Source of the DNA: Histoplasma ohiense
Lineage: Eukaryota > Ascomycota > Eurotiomycetes > Onygenales > Ajellomycetaceae
Reading direction: 5' to 3'
DNA: 64,000 bases
Assembly: GCA_017607445.1 (NCBI GenBank)
Contig: JAEVHH010000003.1
Location: forward strand, 3,472,001 to 3,536,000
Shown piece by piece: positions 45,400 through 56,861 of this stretch. A model generated the notes under the pieces. The model searched no databases and was not told the DNA's origin. It saw only the letters and a program-made list of their open reading frames with translations. The translations under genes and the position numbers were made by a program. Each line of letters opens with the position of its first letter. The first letter of the stretch is position 1.

Positions 45400-46619
45400 A
45401 TGGCGATTAGCATCCTGCCGCCGTCCATGGCGGAGGAAACATTCAGCTCCTCAGACGATGAGTCAAGAGATTCTGAAGGCGACATTGATATGTCCGGAGG
45501 CCATTCGCGACCTGCAAAGCGTCTCCGCCTCTCCAAGGGCGGAATAGTAACCCCAGGAGAAGTTGTAACGGACGATCCGCAATGGATGCGGTACGCCCCA
45601 TTTTCTACCTTTCATCACTAGGATCTATTTTATATAATGCCTATTTGGAACCACAAGGCGTTGAACTGACGACATACCCATCCAAATCTAGAGGTCACGG
45701 CACCTTCACCCGAGCCGCTCACCACCCCCACCACACCACCCCCAACAACCCCGCTACAACCCCGAATACAATCATAGCCACGGTCGCCGGCACGGTTCAA
45801 AAAACCAACAAGCTGCTCTCCGTCCAACCGCTACGAGCCCGCTACACACCAGAAATCGGCGACCTAGTTGTCGGCCGCATCGTCGAAGTGCAATCGCGAC
45901 GGTGGAAAGTAGACGTCGCGGCCCCCTTGCTCGCCCAGCTCCCGCTATCCGCCATAAACCTTCCCGGCGGCATATTGCGTAAGCGCACGACAGCCGATGA
46001 GCTGCAGATCCGCTCCTTTTTCAACGAGGGCGATCTGCTTGTTGCGGAGGTGCAGGCCGTGCATCAGGATGGGGCTGCGTCGTTGCATACACGCTCGTTG
46101 AAGTATGGCAAATTGCGCAACGGTGTATTTTTGGCAGTGGGCGGGATTAGTGTGGCTGGTGGAGTTGTTAGGGGGAGTGGGGTTGTCAGGTCACGGAGGC
46201 AAGTGTGGACGTTCACTGCGTCGCATGGCGCGGGGGAGATTGATGTTATATTGGGCGTTAATGGATATATATGGATTGCGAAACATGTTGGAGATGGGGA
46301 TCTTGGTGGTACTGCTGCTGGAGATGTGTCTATTACGCGCATGGAGGAGATGGTCAGTAGTGCCATTTACTCGAGCCAGAATGATGAAATCGGACCTGCA
46401 ACGAGGAGGGAGATTGCAAGGCTTTGCGGGTGCATTCGGGTGCTTGTGGAAGGTGGAGTTAAGGTTGATGAGGATACGGTTATGAAAGCATATTCTGCGA
46501 GTTTGGACATTGAATTGGAGATAGGTGACGAGGAGGAGGATAGAGAAAGGCGGGAGGGAAGAGATTATCTAGGTGGTGAGAATGCGAGGAGAGTTGTGAA
46601 TGCTGCATTGGGACGATGA
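45400..46619 (+). CDS. RRP4: Exosome complex cap subunit Rrp4
   Basis: Two exons: 45400-45590 and 45692-46619; 372 aa. Rrp4 is one of the S1/KH cap proteins that guide RNA into the 3'-5' exonuclease ring of the nuclear and cytosolic exosome. I use the ATG at 45400; further upstream the frame has no ATG. Serine-rich acidic start, then VTPGEVVTDDPQWMRGHGTF: the conserved P-G-[ED]-V-x-[T]-x-(D)-[...]-R-G-H-G-T motif, split by the intron (CG|A, Arg). Then VAGTVQKTNKLLSVQPLRARY, the S1 domain IGDLVVGRIVEVQSRRWKVDV, and LPGGILRKRTTADELQIRSFF, LVAEVQ. The KH-like region has ILGVNGYIWIAKHVG. The C-terminus, about 80 residues, is Glu-rich. A histidine/threonine/proline insert after HGTF enlarges the domain. 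Confidence 0.92.
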
Positions 46620-46960
46620 TAGTTTGCACTTCATCTGACATACAGATCCAATCAAAGCGAAGTCAAGCATATACATATCCAAATGGGAGCATGAGCCCAT
46701 TTATTTATCCTTCGGGCGTTAATTTCCATTACTCCCCTTCGTAGTTTACAGAAATCACATTATCCATGTAAAAAAGGGGAAAAAAAACAACAGATGAATA
46801 TCAACTAAGACAAGTACACAATGGTGTATCAAAAAAAAAAAAAAAAATTAAAAATTAAAAATAAAAATAAAAAAATCTACGGCTGGATCACTGGACAACA
46901 ATCTAAGTACTTGAACAGCTCAATCTGTAGACATCTATTCCGATAAAATGACATGGCGTT
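46620..46960. other. Convergent 3' region with A-rich run
   Basis: Between the 3' ends of Rrp4 (+) and the Osh3-type gene (-). A-rich stretch at 46831-46875; no gene. Confidence 0.45.
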
Positions 46961-49900
46961 CTACAACTTGAACACTGGAACAATTCCCGTCCACTCCCCC
47001 CTTGCCCTCTCCTCCCAATACCCATCCTTCCCCGTCCTTATCTTCCAGACTGTCTCATCTTCAGCAGAAGACACACCACCCTCCCCCACAACCTTCACGA
47101 ACCACCTAGGTCTCCATTGTTCCCCTCTTTCCTCCATCTCCCTCCTCCTTTCTCGCTGCTTTTCCTCCAACTCCGCTTTGAGCTGTTCCGCGCGGTCTAC
47201 ACTGCCCTCCTCCAGCGCGAGCTGGTCCGGCCGTAACCGACTATCCGTAACGGGGACCTTCCCCTTCTCAATATCAGTGATTTCATTCAGCGATGCAGCG
47301 AAGGTTGTGTATCCATAATTCTTCGTGGGTTTATCGACAAGCGACCCTGCGGCCCAGATCGTCTTGTTGGTCTCCATACCGTGTTCAGTCAGCTGGAGGG
47401 AGGTAGTCCAGGCCCCTTGGAGGCCCAGAGGCAGTTCTTCGCCGTGGGTATCAAAGGCTTTAACGGAAACTTCTTCGCTGCGGCCTGAGAACATGCCGCC
47501 AGCTTTGAAGGTGGCGATTGTCTTTTGGCCAGTGGTTTCATTGAGAACGCACATTTGGCCGACGGGTTCAACATATTTTTCACCTGCGATGATGTTACGA
47601 AGGAAGCATGTCGCAGGGGACCAGCTGAAATGTTCACCGTTCGAGTGTAGGGTGAGGCGGGCCTTTCCGTCTGTGATTATCTCAGCCGACTTGCCCCAAA
47701 ATTTCTGCGTGGGTTTGGGCGATTGGGAAAAGCTCCAATCTTTGGAGTCTGCTTGGTAAGCTAGTTGAACGGGACGGTGGGAGACTTTTTCGGCAATGAA
47801 ACGGAAGCCACGGTCCTCGCGGATGAGTTCAAAGGTTTCGCCTAGCATGGGATTGAAAGGCTTGCGGATAGCACGTTCCTTGACCCGTCCATTGGAAAGC
47901 GGCGAGAGGGCAAATGCCGTGACGTAGATCAGACGTTCCAGGCCATCCGTGGCACTCGCAGCATTGTCGAGGAGTTGGGAATATTCCAATTGCTCAGCTG
48001 CACGCTGAAGGAGGGATAAGGGTTCATTGGCAGATACCGGCATGGAAATAGTCGACAAGTCTTTGCCCACGTTCTTGCGAAGAAAGCTTATCAAGCTTGG
48101 TGGAGGCACGGTCGGAGGCGGTATTTTGGTTCTCCGTATGACTTTATGATTAAGGGGCAGTGGGCCCAGTGATCTAGGTTTGGCTGGGAATAGAGATGAA
48201 GAATTATCCAGTCTGAACGGTTTGCTCATGAAGGTGTCAGCCTCGTCCACCTCGCTACCAGAGAGGGACTCTTCATCTCCATCAGCAGTCACCGGAGATT
48301 CACTCCTTTCATACTCATCGTCACTGTCTCGTTGGATGGTAAGCAGTGGAGAGGCATTTCCATCTGTCGCATCGAAAAATTCCTGTGATGCCTCAGAGTC
48401 GAAACTTGCGCGGGGTTTGACATGAGAGATTTTGGTTGGAATTTTCTGCTTTTTATCCAGCATGAGGGTAGAAAATTCTGACACGACAAAGTTAAGTTCG
48501 CGGAGTATTATCATCAAATCATCATGTACGCTCAGTTCGAGAGCGTTCGTCATTTCACCATGAGATTTAGCGTTTGAAGGACCATTCGCATTGGACGATG
48601 GGATTGCCGTTTGTGAAGGAATATTACGTTTACCAGCTGGATTGGGAGTATTGCTGATATCTCGAGGCTTCAGTTTCCAGAAAGACCGCTTTTCTCTATT
48701 TTCTACCACTTCATCCAGACTACTCCCAGTCAGGGATTGGGGGAGTGCAGTAGTAGTAGATGGGCTTTGTGACCGTTCTCGTCGCCCAATAGGGGTTCCC
48801 AGATATTTAGGATCTGTATCCTTTGCCAAACGACGCACCATATCTCTTGTGTTCGATACTTTCTCAACTAGAGCTTCCACCTCAGCCCATTGTCGGACAT
48901 CATTCACAACCGTGCTGGAAGACGCTGCCAGCTCAGGACGAGGTTTTGGTCTTGATTCCGGTGGCACTCCATCTTGACTTTGCGAAGCTTTCTCCAATGC
49001 ATGTTTCCACGCCAGGAAGTCAGCGTCAGTAGAGGCGCGGAGGTGCCAGATCTCCACTCCAGAATCAATCGATATTTCTCTGGTCTTTTGATTGGCCGCA
49101 ATCGCTGCTAGGTTCAAAGGTATGGCGCCGCGGAGGGCTGACGAATTACGATCGTGATAGTACGATAATGTTGAAGAGGTAAAGTCGAGGGAGAAGAAGC
49201 GGCGTGCATATCCCTGGTGACGCTTCCTTCTTCTCTTCTGGAGAATCCCAGTGTGTACAGTTAAGGGAAAGCTTTTCGAAGATTCTGCGGTGTGAGGAGG
49301 TATTTTGCTGCTGGCCCAAGCACGACCATGTCGTAACGACTCTGTCGAGTCTGATGCCGTCGGATTTAACGCGGGACTCGGGCGCGGCTGGAGATTCCCA
49401 ATGACTGTCCCTGCAGCTTGCGAATGGTGAATCTGATGGCCGGAATGCGGAGGAGCATTGGACGGGTAGGTCAGAAGGACAAAAGTTGCGGTTTTGGAGA
49501 TTTGTTTTGAGAAGGTATTGTCAAATACGAGCGCATAGTTGCCGCCTTCGTTTTGGCTAACGTCATAGGTTCCCTGAGAGATTTTGTCCGCTTCGCACTT
49601 GCCGATCCACTGGATTTGCTTCAGACCTAAACTTCTAAGTTTCTCTGTGACCACAGACGAGGAACTGGCAGTTTTGCTGTTTTCCTTATTCGGTTCAGTA
49701 TATTCGTTGGTAATAGGGTCGGAGGATCCAGAGCTGTTCAGGCTGCTTGCGACATTTCCGGACTGGCCGGGATGTTTGAAGATCCCGAAATTCAGCGACT
49801 TCTTATGGGGTTGAATGCTCCAGGATATGGTATGTTCAGATTTGACGTTGATCCAACGTACGAGATAAGACTGTATTGGAAACCCATCTGTTAGCGGCAA

Positions 49901-50001
49901 ATTGCCTTTGAGCAGGAGGAGGGCTATTAGGGGAAGGGCTCGCCGGCGAAGGGTATGGTGGGTACTTTGCTATGAATCTCCAACTCCTCCATTCCCGCCA
50001 T
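46961..50001 (-). CDS. OSH3: Oxysterol-binding protein homologue, Osh3 type
   Basis: Two exons: 49966-50001 and 46961-49870; 981 aa. The first exon (MAGMEELEIHSK) joins SYLVRWINVKSEHTISWS in frame; a longer second-exon start would lack ATG. Domain order: N-terminal GOLD-like domain (residues about 13-165; HTISWSIQPHKKSLNFGIF), PH domain (about 215-310; TVHTGILQKRRRKRHQGYARRFF), a low-complexity middle with an FFAT-type motif EFFDATD at about 507, and the OSBP-related ligand-binding domain (about 600-960; LEYSQLLD, RKPFNPMLGETFE, KVSHRPVQLAYQ, AGGMFSG). The usual EQVSHHP signature reads EKVSHRP here. This architecture is that of yeast Osh3, which works at ER-plasma membrane contact sites with Scs2/VAP and binds PI4P. 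The FFAT and PH fit that role. Confidence 0.92.
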
Positions 50002-51405
50002 GCCGCCAGATAGTCGATAATATTGGTATCTTTGGGGCGCGCGAACGCGCCCTTGAAATTTGGAAAGATTTTGGAAGTGGAAAGGCCTATGGTGACAGAA
50101 CCATGACCAAACCCACGGCGAGGTGGATAGGCAGAAAAGTGGAGTATATCGTACGGAGTGCTAGTATTTATATTCAGGTCTGCAATGACGCTAATACTGG
50201 TAGCCCTGGGTCTGTGTCATCGAAGAGAAAGCCAGATATTACGTTCAGCACAGCACACAGCCCGACAACAGAGAACAGGGTAAAACGACCGTCGGCGAAA
50301 CCAGGAGAAAGATCCAGACTGGGCTGATTTGTAAATAAAAAGTTATTCTGTCCTGTAGTTAGTTGCAGCTTAGTTGCAGCTTGTAACTAACTAGTTACCT
50401 TGAGGCGTCCATCGAGTCGGATCACATAATCATACGGTCACATGATTTGAGCGGCTGGCAGTGCACGGCTCCGCGCTAGTCCAAATCGAGGCGACCAGGC
50501 GATGCCGAGCCGGAGACCCCTGTCGATTTCCGCCATTTTTATTGGCTGTGAAAGAGGGAAATCACGTGGCATTCCATCAGTCAGCCTGACCGATCTCAAC
50601 CTCACAAAACAAATCTCACCTTCTCGCGCGCTTTCCTGAATGCCAGGATAACGCCAGAGTTGGGATCCTGACAGCTCCAGGTCACGACGGGCTCAATCGC
50701 AACATTATTGTCGTTACCACCAACTAGACACTCTTGAAGGGGCAACCAACTTGAACGCTGAGGTCACAACCACTTCAGCAGAGTATGGAGATCTGACCGT
50801 TCTCTCCTCCAACCGAGAATCCTCAAGGTTCTTTTCAGGACCAGCAGCCGAATTTGCCCTCAAAATCGTTACCGTACTTCGTAGCAGCAATCCTGTGCAT
50901 GGTTCATGTTAATTATCGGCTACTCGAGGTTAACAAAACCTATAGGGAACAGGTACTCATCCTCGTTGCTAGAAGCTGATCACTGGTTCCTACGGCTTGA
51001 ATGCGAGTTATGACGATCTGAAAACAGGACAAGAGCGTGCTGTTTAGATGTGTGGACAACAGGTGGTCCAATGAGCACAAATGCTCAATCGTCAAGTTTT
51101 ACTATCTGATATACGCCTGAGAAACTTATCGATTGTCAAATAATTATTCCCTTACGCTGGCAACTCCGGCCCCATAAGTTTTAATCCTTTGCGAAATGAA
51201 ATTGGCCCAGTGAACTTCCAGACTGACCCGAAGGAAAACAAGTTTCAAACTCATAGTGAAACACCGACCGAGCATTTCTAGAGGTCAGCTTGTTCTGTTA
51301 AATACGTAATGACTGCACCACACAGGCGCAACATCGATGTGTAAACAACGAATAAAAGGAGCAACAAACAGACAACGAAAACAGAAAGTAGACAAAAAAA
51401 AGGTG
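50002..51405. other. Spacer with interleaved direct and inverted repeats
   Basis: 5' side of the Osh3-type gene and 3' side of the GNAT gene. It holds TAGTTAGTTGCAGCT, a second AGTTGCAGCTT copy and AACTAACTA at 50356-50397. No gene found in 1.4 kb. Confidence 0.45.
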
Positions 51406-52175
51406 TCACAAACTCCAATCCGGTCTTTCTAATTCGAAATTCTTCAAGACCGCACCATCCTCCATCGTCTGCTCCCCAGCAACGTGAAACCCACATTTCA
51501 ACAATACCTTAAAGCTCCCCAGATTTTTCTCATTGCATATCGCATATAATTTGTCTCGTTTCCCCCATTTCCCTCTCCTCGGCAAGCTCCACCATGCCTT
51601 TATCATGGAAGAGGTCGCCTCTGTCGCATATCCCTTACCCCACTCATCTGGGTGAATGAGATACCCCAGAGTCGGCACAGGGACCAGCTCATTTATACCC
51701 ACAGTGCCAATAATGCGTCCAGCAGGATCGTCAGCAAGCAGAATGACGAATTGGTAGCGGAGTCCTACAGCACCAGGTGGGACGGTGAATGTCTTTCGGG
51801 GCCATCCATTGTCTGGTGGCGGAGACATCTGCATCAGGTATAAAGGGCCAACTGCCCGGGGCGTCAGCCAGGCTCTAAGCAAGCGCCATATAATTGTTTA
51901 CGGGATCAAGGGAAAGGGGAAACATTCAAGAAAGTAAGGAGAACTGAATTAAATAGAACAAAAATGACAGCAAGGCAAGTCACGTCTCACAGTGTCGTAA
52001 CAGTATCCTCTCTCGAGCGTATGGCAAACAGGCCCTCTGCATCTGAGTCACGGAGCGCACGGAGTAGCAAACGCGGGAAAGAAATGATCAATGGGGTGTC
52101 AAACTGGGGCTCTTCACTGGAGCATTCGGCCATAACACCCCGTGCTCCATGATTATTGCAACTATCATCCGGCAT
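51406..52175 (-). CDS. RimJ/RimL-type GNAT acetyltransferase
   Basis: Two exons: 51991-52175 and 51406-51874; 217 aa. Of the GNAT superfamily, subfamily Acetyltransf_3, which acetylates protein N-termini or small amines. The N-terminus has PRLLLRALRDSDAEGLFAIRS, the usual first strand and helix of the fold (residues about 34-54). Past the intron come RYQFVILLADDPAGRIIGTVGINE and LGYLIHPDEWGKGYATEA (acetyl-CoA loop W-G-x-G-x-A-T-E-A), then KLYAICNEKNLGSFKVLLKCGF, where N-x-x-S-x-x-x-L-x-K-x-GF is the family signature. The intron joins CT|A (Leu) in phase. It faces the MFS transporter gene across a 1.9-kb divergent spacer. Substrate cannot be told. Confidence 0.85.
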
Positions 52176-54100
52176 TGTCTTCCAATTATCTAGTTAAATT
52201 TTCGGACTTAAGTAACAATATACTCCCATAAGTGAGGTCTTACTGGATTCAATCGAATCGAACTCCGAAGGCAGGGTCTCTCCGTACCCAAATCCCACTC
52301 TTGTTCAGCCAGCCCGGATGTAAAAAGTGTGCGACAAGGGACACCGCGCTCTTCAGAAAAATATACTTGCATATCATCCTTGCCTGCGAGATTTGATCAT
52401 TTTTTATTTCTTACGAGGACCATACAATTGGCAACTGGCTCCGACTTGTTCGAGAAAAACTGCCATGGAGATTCAACAGCGAACTAACCCCAGACTAGAA
52501 ACATTGAACCTCTTTCGAGAACATTTGGCCTGTGCAGTCGAATAAGCGACGCAGGGGAACAAAACCAGCCGATTGGAATGGAGCCAAATGACATCAAGCA
52601 AGAAACATACTTATCCACGTATTTTGATGACTCGCCGTCTCCATTTCAAATGCATGTTGCACTGACGTGTTAGAAGAGGCTACAAATAATGCTTACTTAG
52701 AATAAACAAACGATAGCCAATCCTCAAAGCACCAATCGAGGCAGGCTCTGTGTCATTTGTGCAAGAATCGCAGTATTGCCGGAGGACGAACCTAAATGCG
52801 ATTAGCATATTGCTGGCAGCTCTGGCCGAGGGCTGAACAGGGCTCTTCTTGTCTCTAACCGCCTCTCCTCGCCGGCGCGATGTTTCAGTCCTTGGCTACA
52901 CTCTCGGGACGCTGTCCTCTTCAGTCAACATCAACCGGCCGCACGAAACGTGTCTAGAAGATTTAGTTCTTCTGGTTCCACCAAGCGTACCGCGAACCAA
53001 AACATAATTAACTAGCCCAATTGATGAGCAACATGATGCATGTAATGGGAGTTGTGCTATCCTGGCATTCAACGCACTCCCACCGGCGCCACCACCACCA
53101 TCCTCAACTTGGCTAGTATATCCGCAACAAACTCTTGTGCTTGTCACAAACGTTCTAGTGGGTCCTCAATATCTCGCTTCAAACCTTCAAAATAGGAGGC
53201 CGGACCCGTCTTCTTGCTCCCTGAAAACGCTAGCCCGGGTCCACGCTCGGCCATTCCTAATTGATATCCATCCCCGAATTTCAGCAGGCGCAAATCATAA
53301 AAAAATGGAGAAATATGAAACATGCACAACAAAACGTCGAAGGAATCCAATGGTAAACTGTTTTGGATCTAGAAAGCTCCGTTGCGGGTCGGTTACAGCC
53401 AGCTGGCTTGTTTGTCCATGTATCCTCGACGGCCTAAGCATAACTGTGGACGCCTAGTAGCTAGACACTCCAGCCCTTGTACTCTTATTTGGGTGCTTCG
53501 GACCTCACGCGGGGCTTACGGGAAGATGATAAGGACGATGGAACGGAGCTGTACCAAAGCACTGCGCTGCCTTGATCTACGCATGAGTAATGATAGCCAG
53601 TCAAAAAAGAACAATGTGTCAGGGAGAAGCTCCTCCCAGCCTGATATGAACACTCTACCGTGTCGATTCCAGCTGGAAAAATGAATAACGGAGGGCCGGG
53701 CTAGTTTCTGCTCGGTCGGACGATCTACTAATTAATTGTACGCTGTAATAATAAACCCCTGGAGGAGACGAGGCAAGCTTTACGATAAGGCAATCTGTCC
53801 CGCTCTTCTTTCTTTTCCCTCCTTTTTATCCCTATTGAATACGTGCGGCAAACTCGAGTTGTTTTGGGGAGGAGAGAAGGGGAAATCGGAAGACAGAGCT
53901 TCAGCACCCTGTTATACCTCTGGCTGCTCTCCCTCTCTTTTACCAATCCTTCACCTATGTACTCTGTTTTAAGTCTCTTTTTAAATCTTGTTGTTCGCTT
54001 ACTTTTGCCATTGGCCTTGGTCCACGCTCCCTTACTCCCTGAGGTGGTAAGGTGAGAAGCAGCGACTCAACCACATCAGATTGCCTCCAACCCGGCGATC
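52176..54100. other. Divergent 1.9-kb spacer
   Basis: Upstream DNA of the RimJ/RimL-type gene (-) and the MFS transporter (+). Frames in it (for example 53137-53457) show no family signature. CT-rich just before the transporter start, as in many fungal promoters. Confidence 0.4.
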
Positions 54101-56290
54101 ATGGCCACCCAGAACTCAGTAATGGCTGACGCGCACATTGAGAAAACGGAAAAGGAGCCAGAAACATCAACTGAGATATCAAAAAAATCACCGGCGTTCT
54201 ATCTTTCTGTTTTCTGGCTTTGCCTCGTGTCAGTGATCACATCCTTGGATTCCGTGATCATCACAGCGATCATACCGTCAGTTGCTAAAGACCTTCCGGG
54301 CACCACAGTGCAGCTTTTCTGGTGCGGAACGGGCTTCTTGTTGGCACAGACGGTTAGTGATGTTCAATCCATATAAATATTTTGATTTTTAAACATTCCT
54401 TGATATCTATCCATCGCCTTTAGAAGCTTCATATTGAAGAGGAAACCTTGTAGCATTACGAAATTACTCTAACATGTTCACATCAGGTTACCATCCCGAT
54501 CTATGGCAGTTTCAGCGATATCTTCGGGCGGAAATGGGCTCTAAACCTCGCCCTTGTCATCTTTACATTTGGCAGTATCCTTTGCGCCACAGCCAAGCAC
54601 ATGCAATGGCTGCTTGCTGCGCGAACAGTCAAAGGCCTCGGTGCTGGTGGTAACCTTAGCCTGGTCTCCGTGATCATTAGCGATATGACCACGCTGCAAG
54701 AACGAGGCTCGTACATGTCCTTGATATCTCTAGCCTGGGCCGTTGGCACAATAGCCGGAGTAAGCTAAGATTCCAGTTGAGCTCTTACTTGATACAATTG
54801 TGGCAACATGCAACAGACGTCTTGGTCTCTGGCTAAAAATTCCGATTGTGGAAAAATTGGATATAGGTCCCCATTGGCGGCGCCATCGGAGAACGCGCAA
54901 CGTGGCGATGGGCATTTTGGATAAACGTACCCATCTGCGTCATTTCCATCGTTGGTCTCACCATCTCACTCAGGTTAAAGACGGCAGAAACCACATTGAG
55001 GGCAAAGATTTCCCGCATCGATTTCCCTGGTATCTTCGTCTTCCTCGGCTCGACGACTTCATTTCTCCTTGGCTTGACGACCGGCGGCACTCTCTATCCC
55101 TGGGGCTCTGCCAAAGTACTTGTCCCCCTGATCGTGGGCGTGGCCGGATGGGCTTTATTCATCCATATCGAGTTCAAATATCCCCGCGAGCCTATGATTC
55201 CGCTTCGGGTGTTCCATGACCGCACGGCAGCAACGGGAGGATATTCTAGCGTCTTCTTCCATGGGCTTATACTGTGGTCGTTATCATACTATATTATTAT
55301 CTTTGTAAGTTCATCATAATATGCTATCTCTGTAAAGTATGGATCTTGCTAGAGATCGTAGAGGATATGAAAACTTACGCTTCGCAGTTCCTGGGAGTTA
55401 CCCAACACGGACTCCTCCACTCAGCCGTGGAAACACTACCAGGATCGTAAGTTGTTTACCGCGACTTGATAACCCTGCTTTGGCGAAGGGGAACAACCCA
55501 TCTCCTTCCAATTGGGGGCAAAAAAATATAGAGAGAATAAGGACGAGAAGAAGCAACAACTAACCCGCGAGGATCACAATGCAGCGCCTTCATCGCCCCT
55601 TTCTCCATAGCCGCGGGGATAATCATGACAAAAACCCTCCGAGTCCAGAAGATAATATGGACCGGCTGGGCCATCATGACGGTCGGCACAGGCCTCAACG
55701 CCCTACTCAAACCCCACTCAAACGGCGGCATCCTCTACGGCGTACGTATAGTAATGCCTATTGGTGCCGGCCTCCTATTCCCCACGACGACCGTCGCCGT
55801 GCAATGTGTGCAGAAGGGCGAGGACGTCGGCATCGCCACTTCCGTACAGGTCTTTGCGCGTAGCCTTGGCCAGGCTTTCGGTGTCGCCCTGGGCGCTGTA
55901 ATTTTCCAGAACGAGTTTGACAGGCACGCAAGTCAGGCCGCGGCGACAGGCGGGCTTATTGGGAGTGGTAATGCGAACATGGTCATACATGGTTCCCAGG
56001 CGGACGCCGCGTTTGACCTCATCAAGATGTTCCCAGAGAATGTGCAGGAGGTATATCGGTACGTGTACGCGGATTCGTTGAGGACGATTTGGTATGTGCT
56101 TACGGGGGTTTCTGGGTTTGCGTTCCTGGTCAGTTTGGCGATGAGGGATGAGAGTCTGGATAAAGATGCGAAGGGGAGGCATCAGTTTGACCATAAGAGG
56201 GGCGGGGCGGCTCTTCAGGTCGAAGATGCTGAGCAGGTGAAGGAATGCACTGAGAATTCGAAGCGCAGTAGCGCTTCGAGCTCTAGGTGA
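54101..56290 (+). CDS. MFS drug:H+ antiporter-like transporter, 14 helices (DHA2 type)
   Basis: Five exons: 54101-54352, 54487-54759, 54867-55304, 55388-55446, 55585-56290; 575 aa. A plasma-membrane or vacuolar carrier of the major facilitator superfamily; DHA2 members expel drugs, amino acids or toxic products. The short hydrophilic N-terminus ends at helix 1 (FWLCLVSVITSLDSVIITAIIPSV, with the D-x-x-I-x-x-x-A-x-P motif). Motif A appears as GSFSDIFGRKWAL after helix 2, and RTVKGLGAGG and GAIGERATWRWAFWINVP are the motif B/C-type boxes. Helices continue to FLGVTQHGLLHSA and PIGAGLLFPTTTVAVQ. The C-terminal tail is charged. Phases agree at every junction (TC|C, Ser, at the last). Its neighbours do not suggest a substrate. 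Confidence 0.87.
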
Positions 56291-56861
56291 CTCGACGAAC
56301 GGAGGAGAGTTGCCGACAACGCGAAAGGGTTAAAAAAAAAAAAAAAAGTCTAGTGCCGTTACATATATGATTTATTTATCCGGAACCATTGCTCTCCGGC
56401 TTCTGTTTTAAAACACATTGTATAGCAATCTCGAAATTTTCTCAAAACTCGGAATTAATATATATATCAATTTCAACGTTGGGCATGAATGCTCGTTGGT
56501 CAAGCGCCATCTCGTTCCATACCATGGCAATTCTAATTCTGTTGGTAAACAAGTGACAAAAACGAAGGGGTTATTGGTAGTTAGAGGAAGTAGATTTAAG
56601 TAAGGTCCCCCGGCTATATTTCGCAGGAATAAAGTAATCAACTGAAAAATGTGAGTGAAAACAGACACAGAAACGAAACGGAAAAAACCCGCGCAGCAAT
56701 ACACAAAGTGTGAGATAATATGTAATGGATGTACCTATTGCTTCAAACCAACCTATTTATCTATCCATCCAGTATTCCACAGAAAAAGAAACGAAAACGG
56801 AGATGAGAAAAAGGTACTCCCTGCTTTCAAATCCAATCAATCTAAGCATCACCGACAATAA
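56291..56861. other. Convergent 3' region with A-run
   Basis: Between the 3' ends of the MFS gene (+) and Spt6 (-). A15 run at 56332; otherwise AT-rich without gene signal. Confidence 0.45.
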
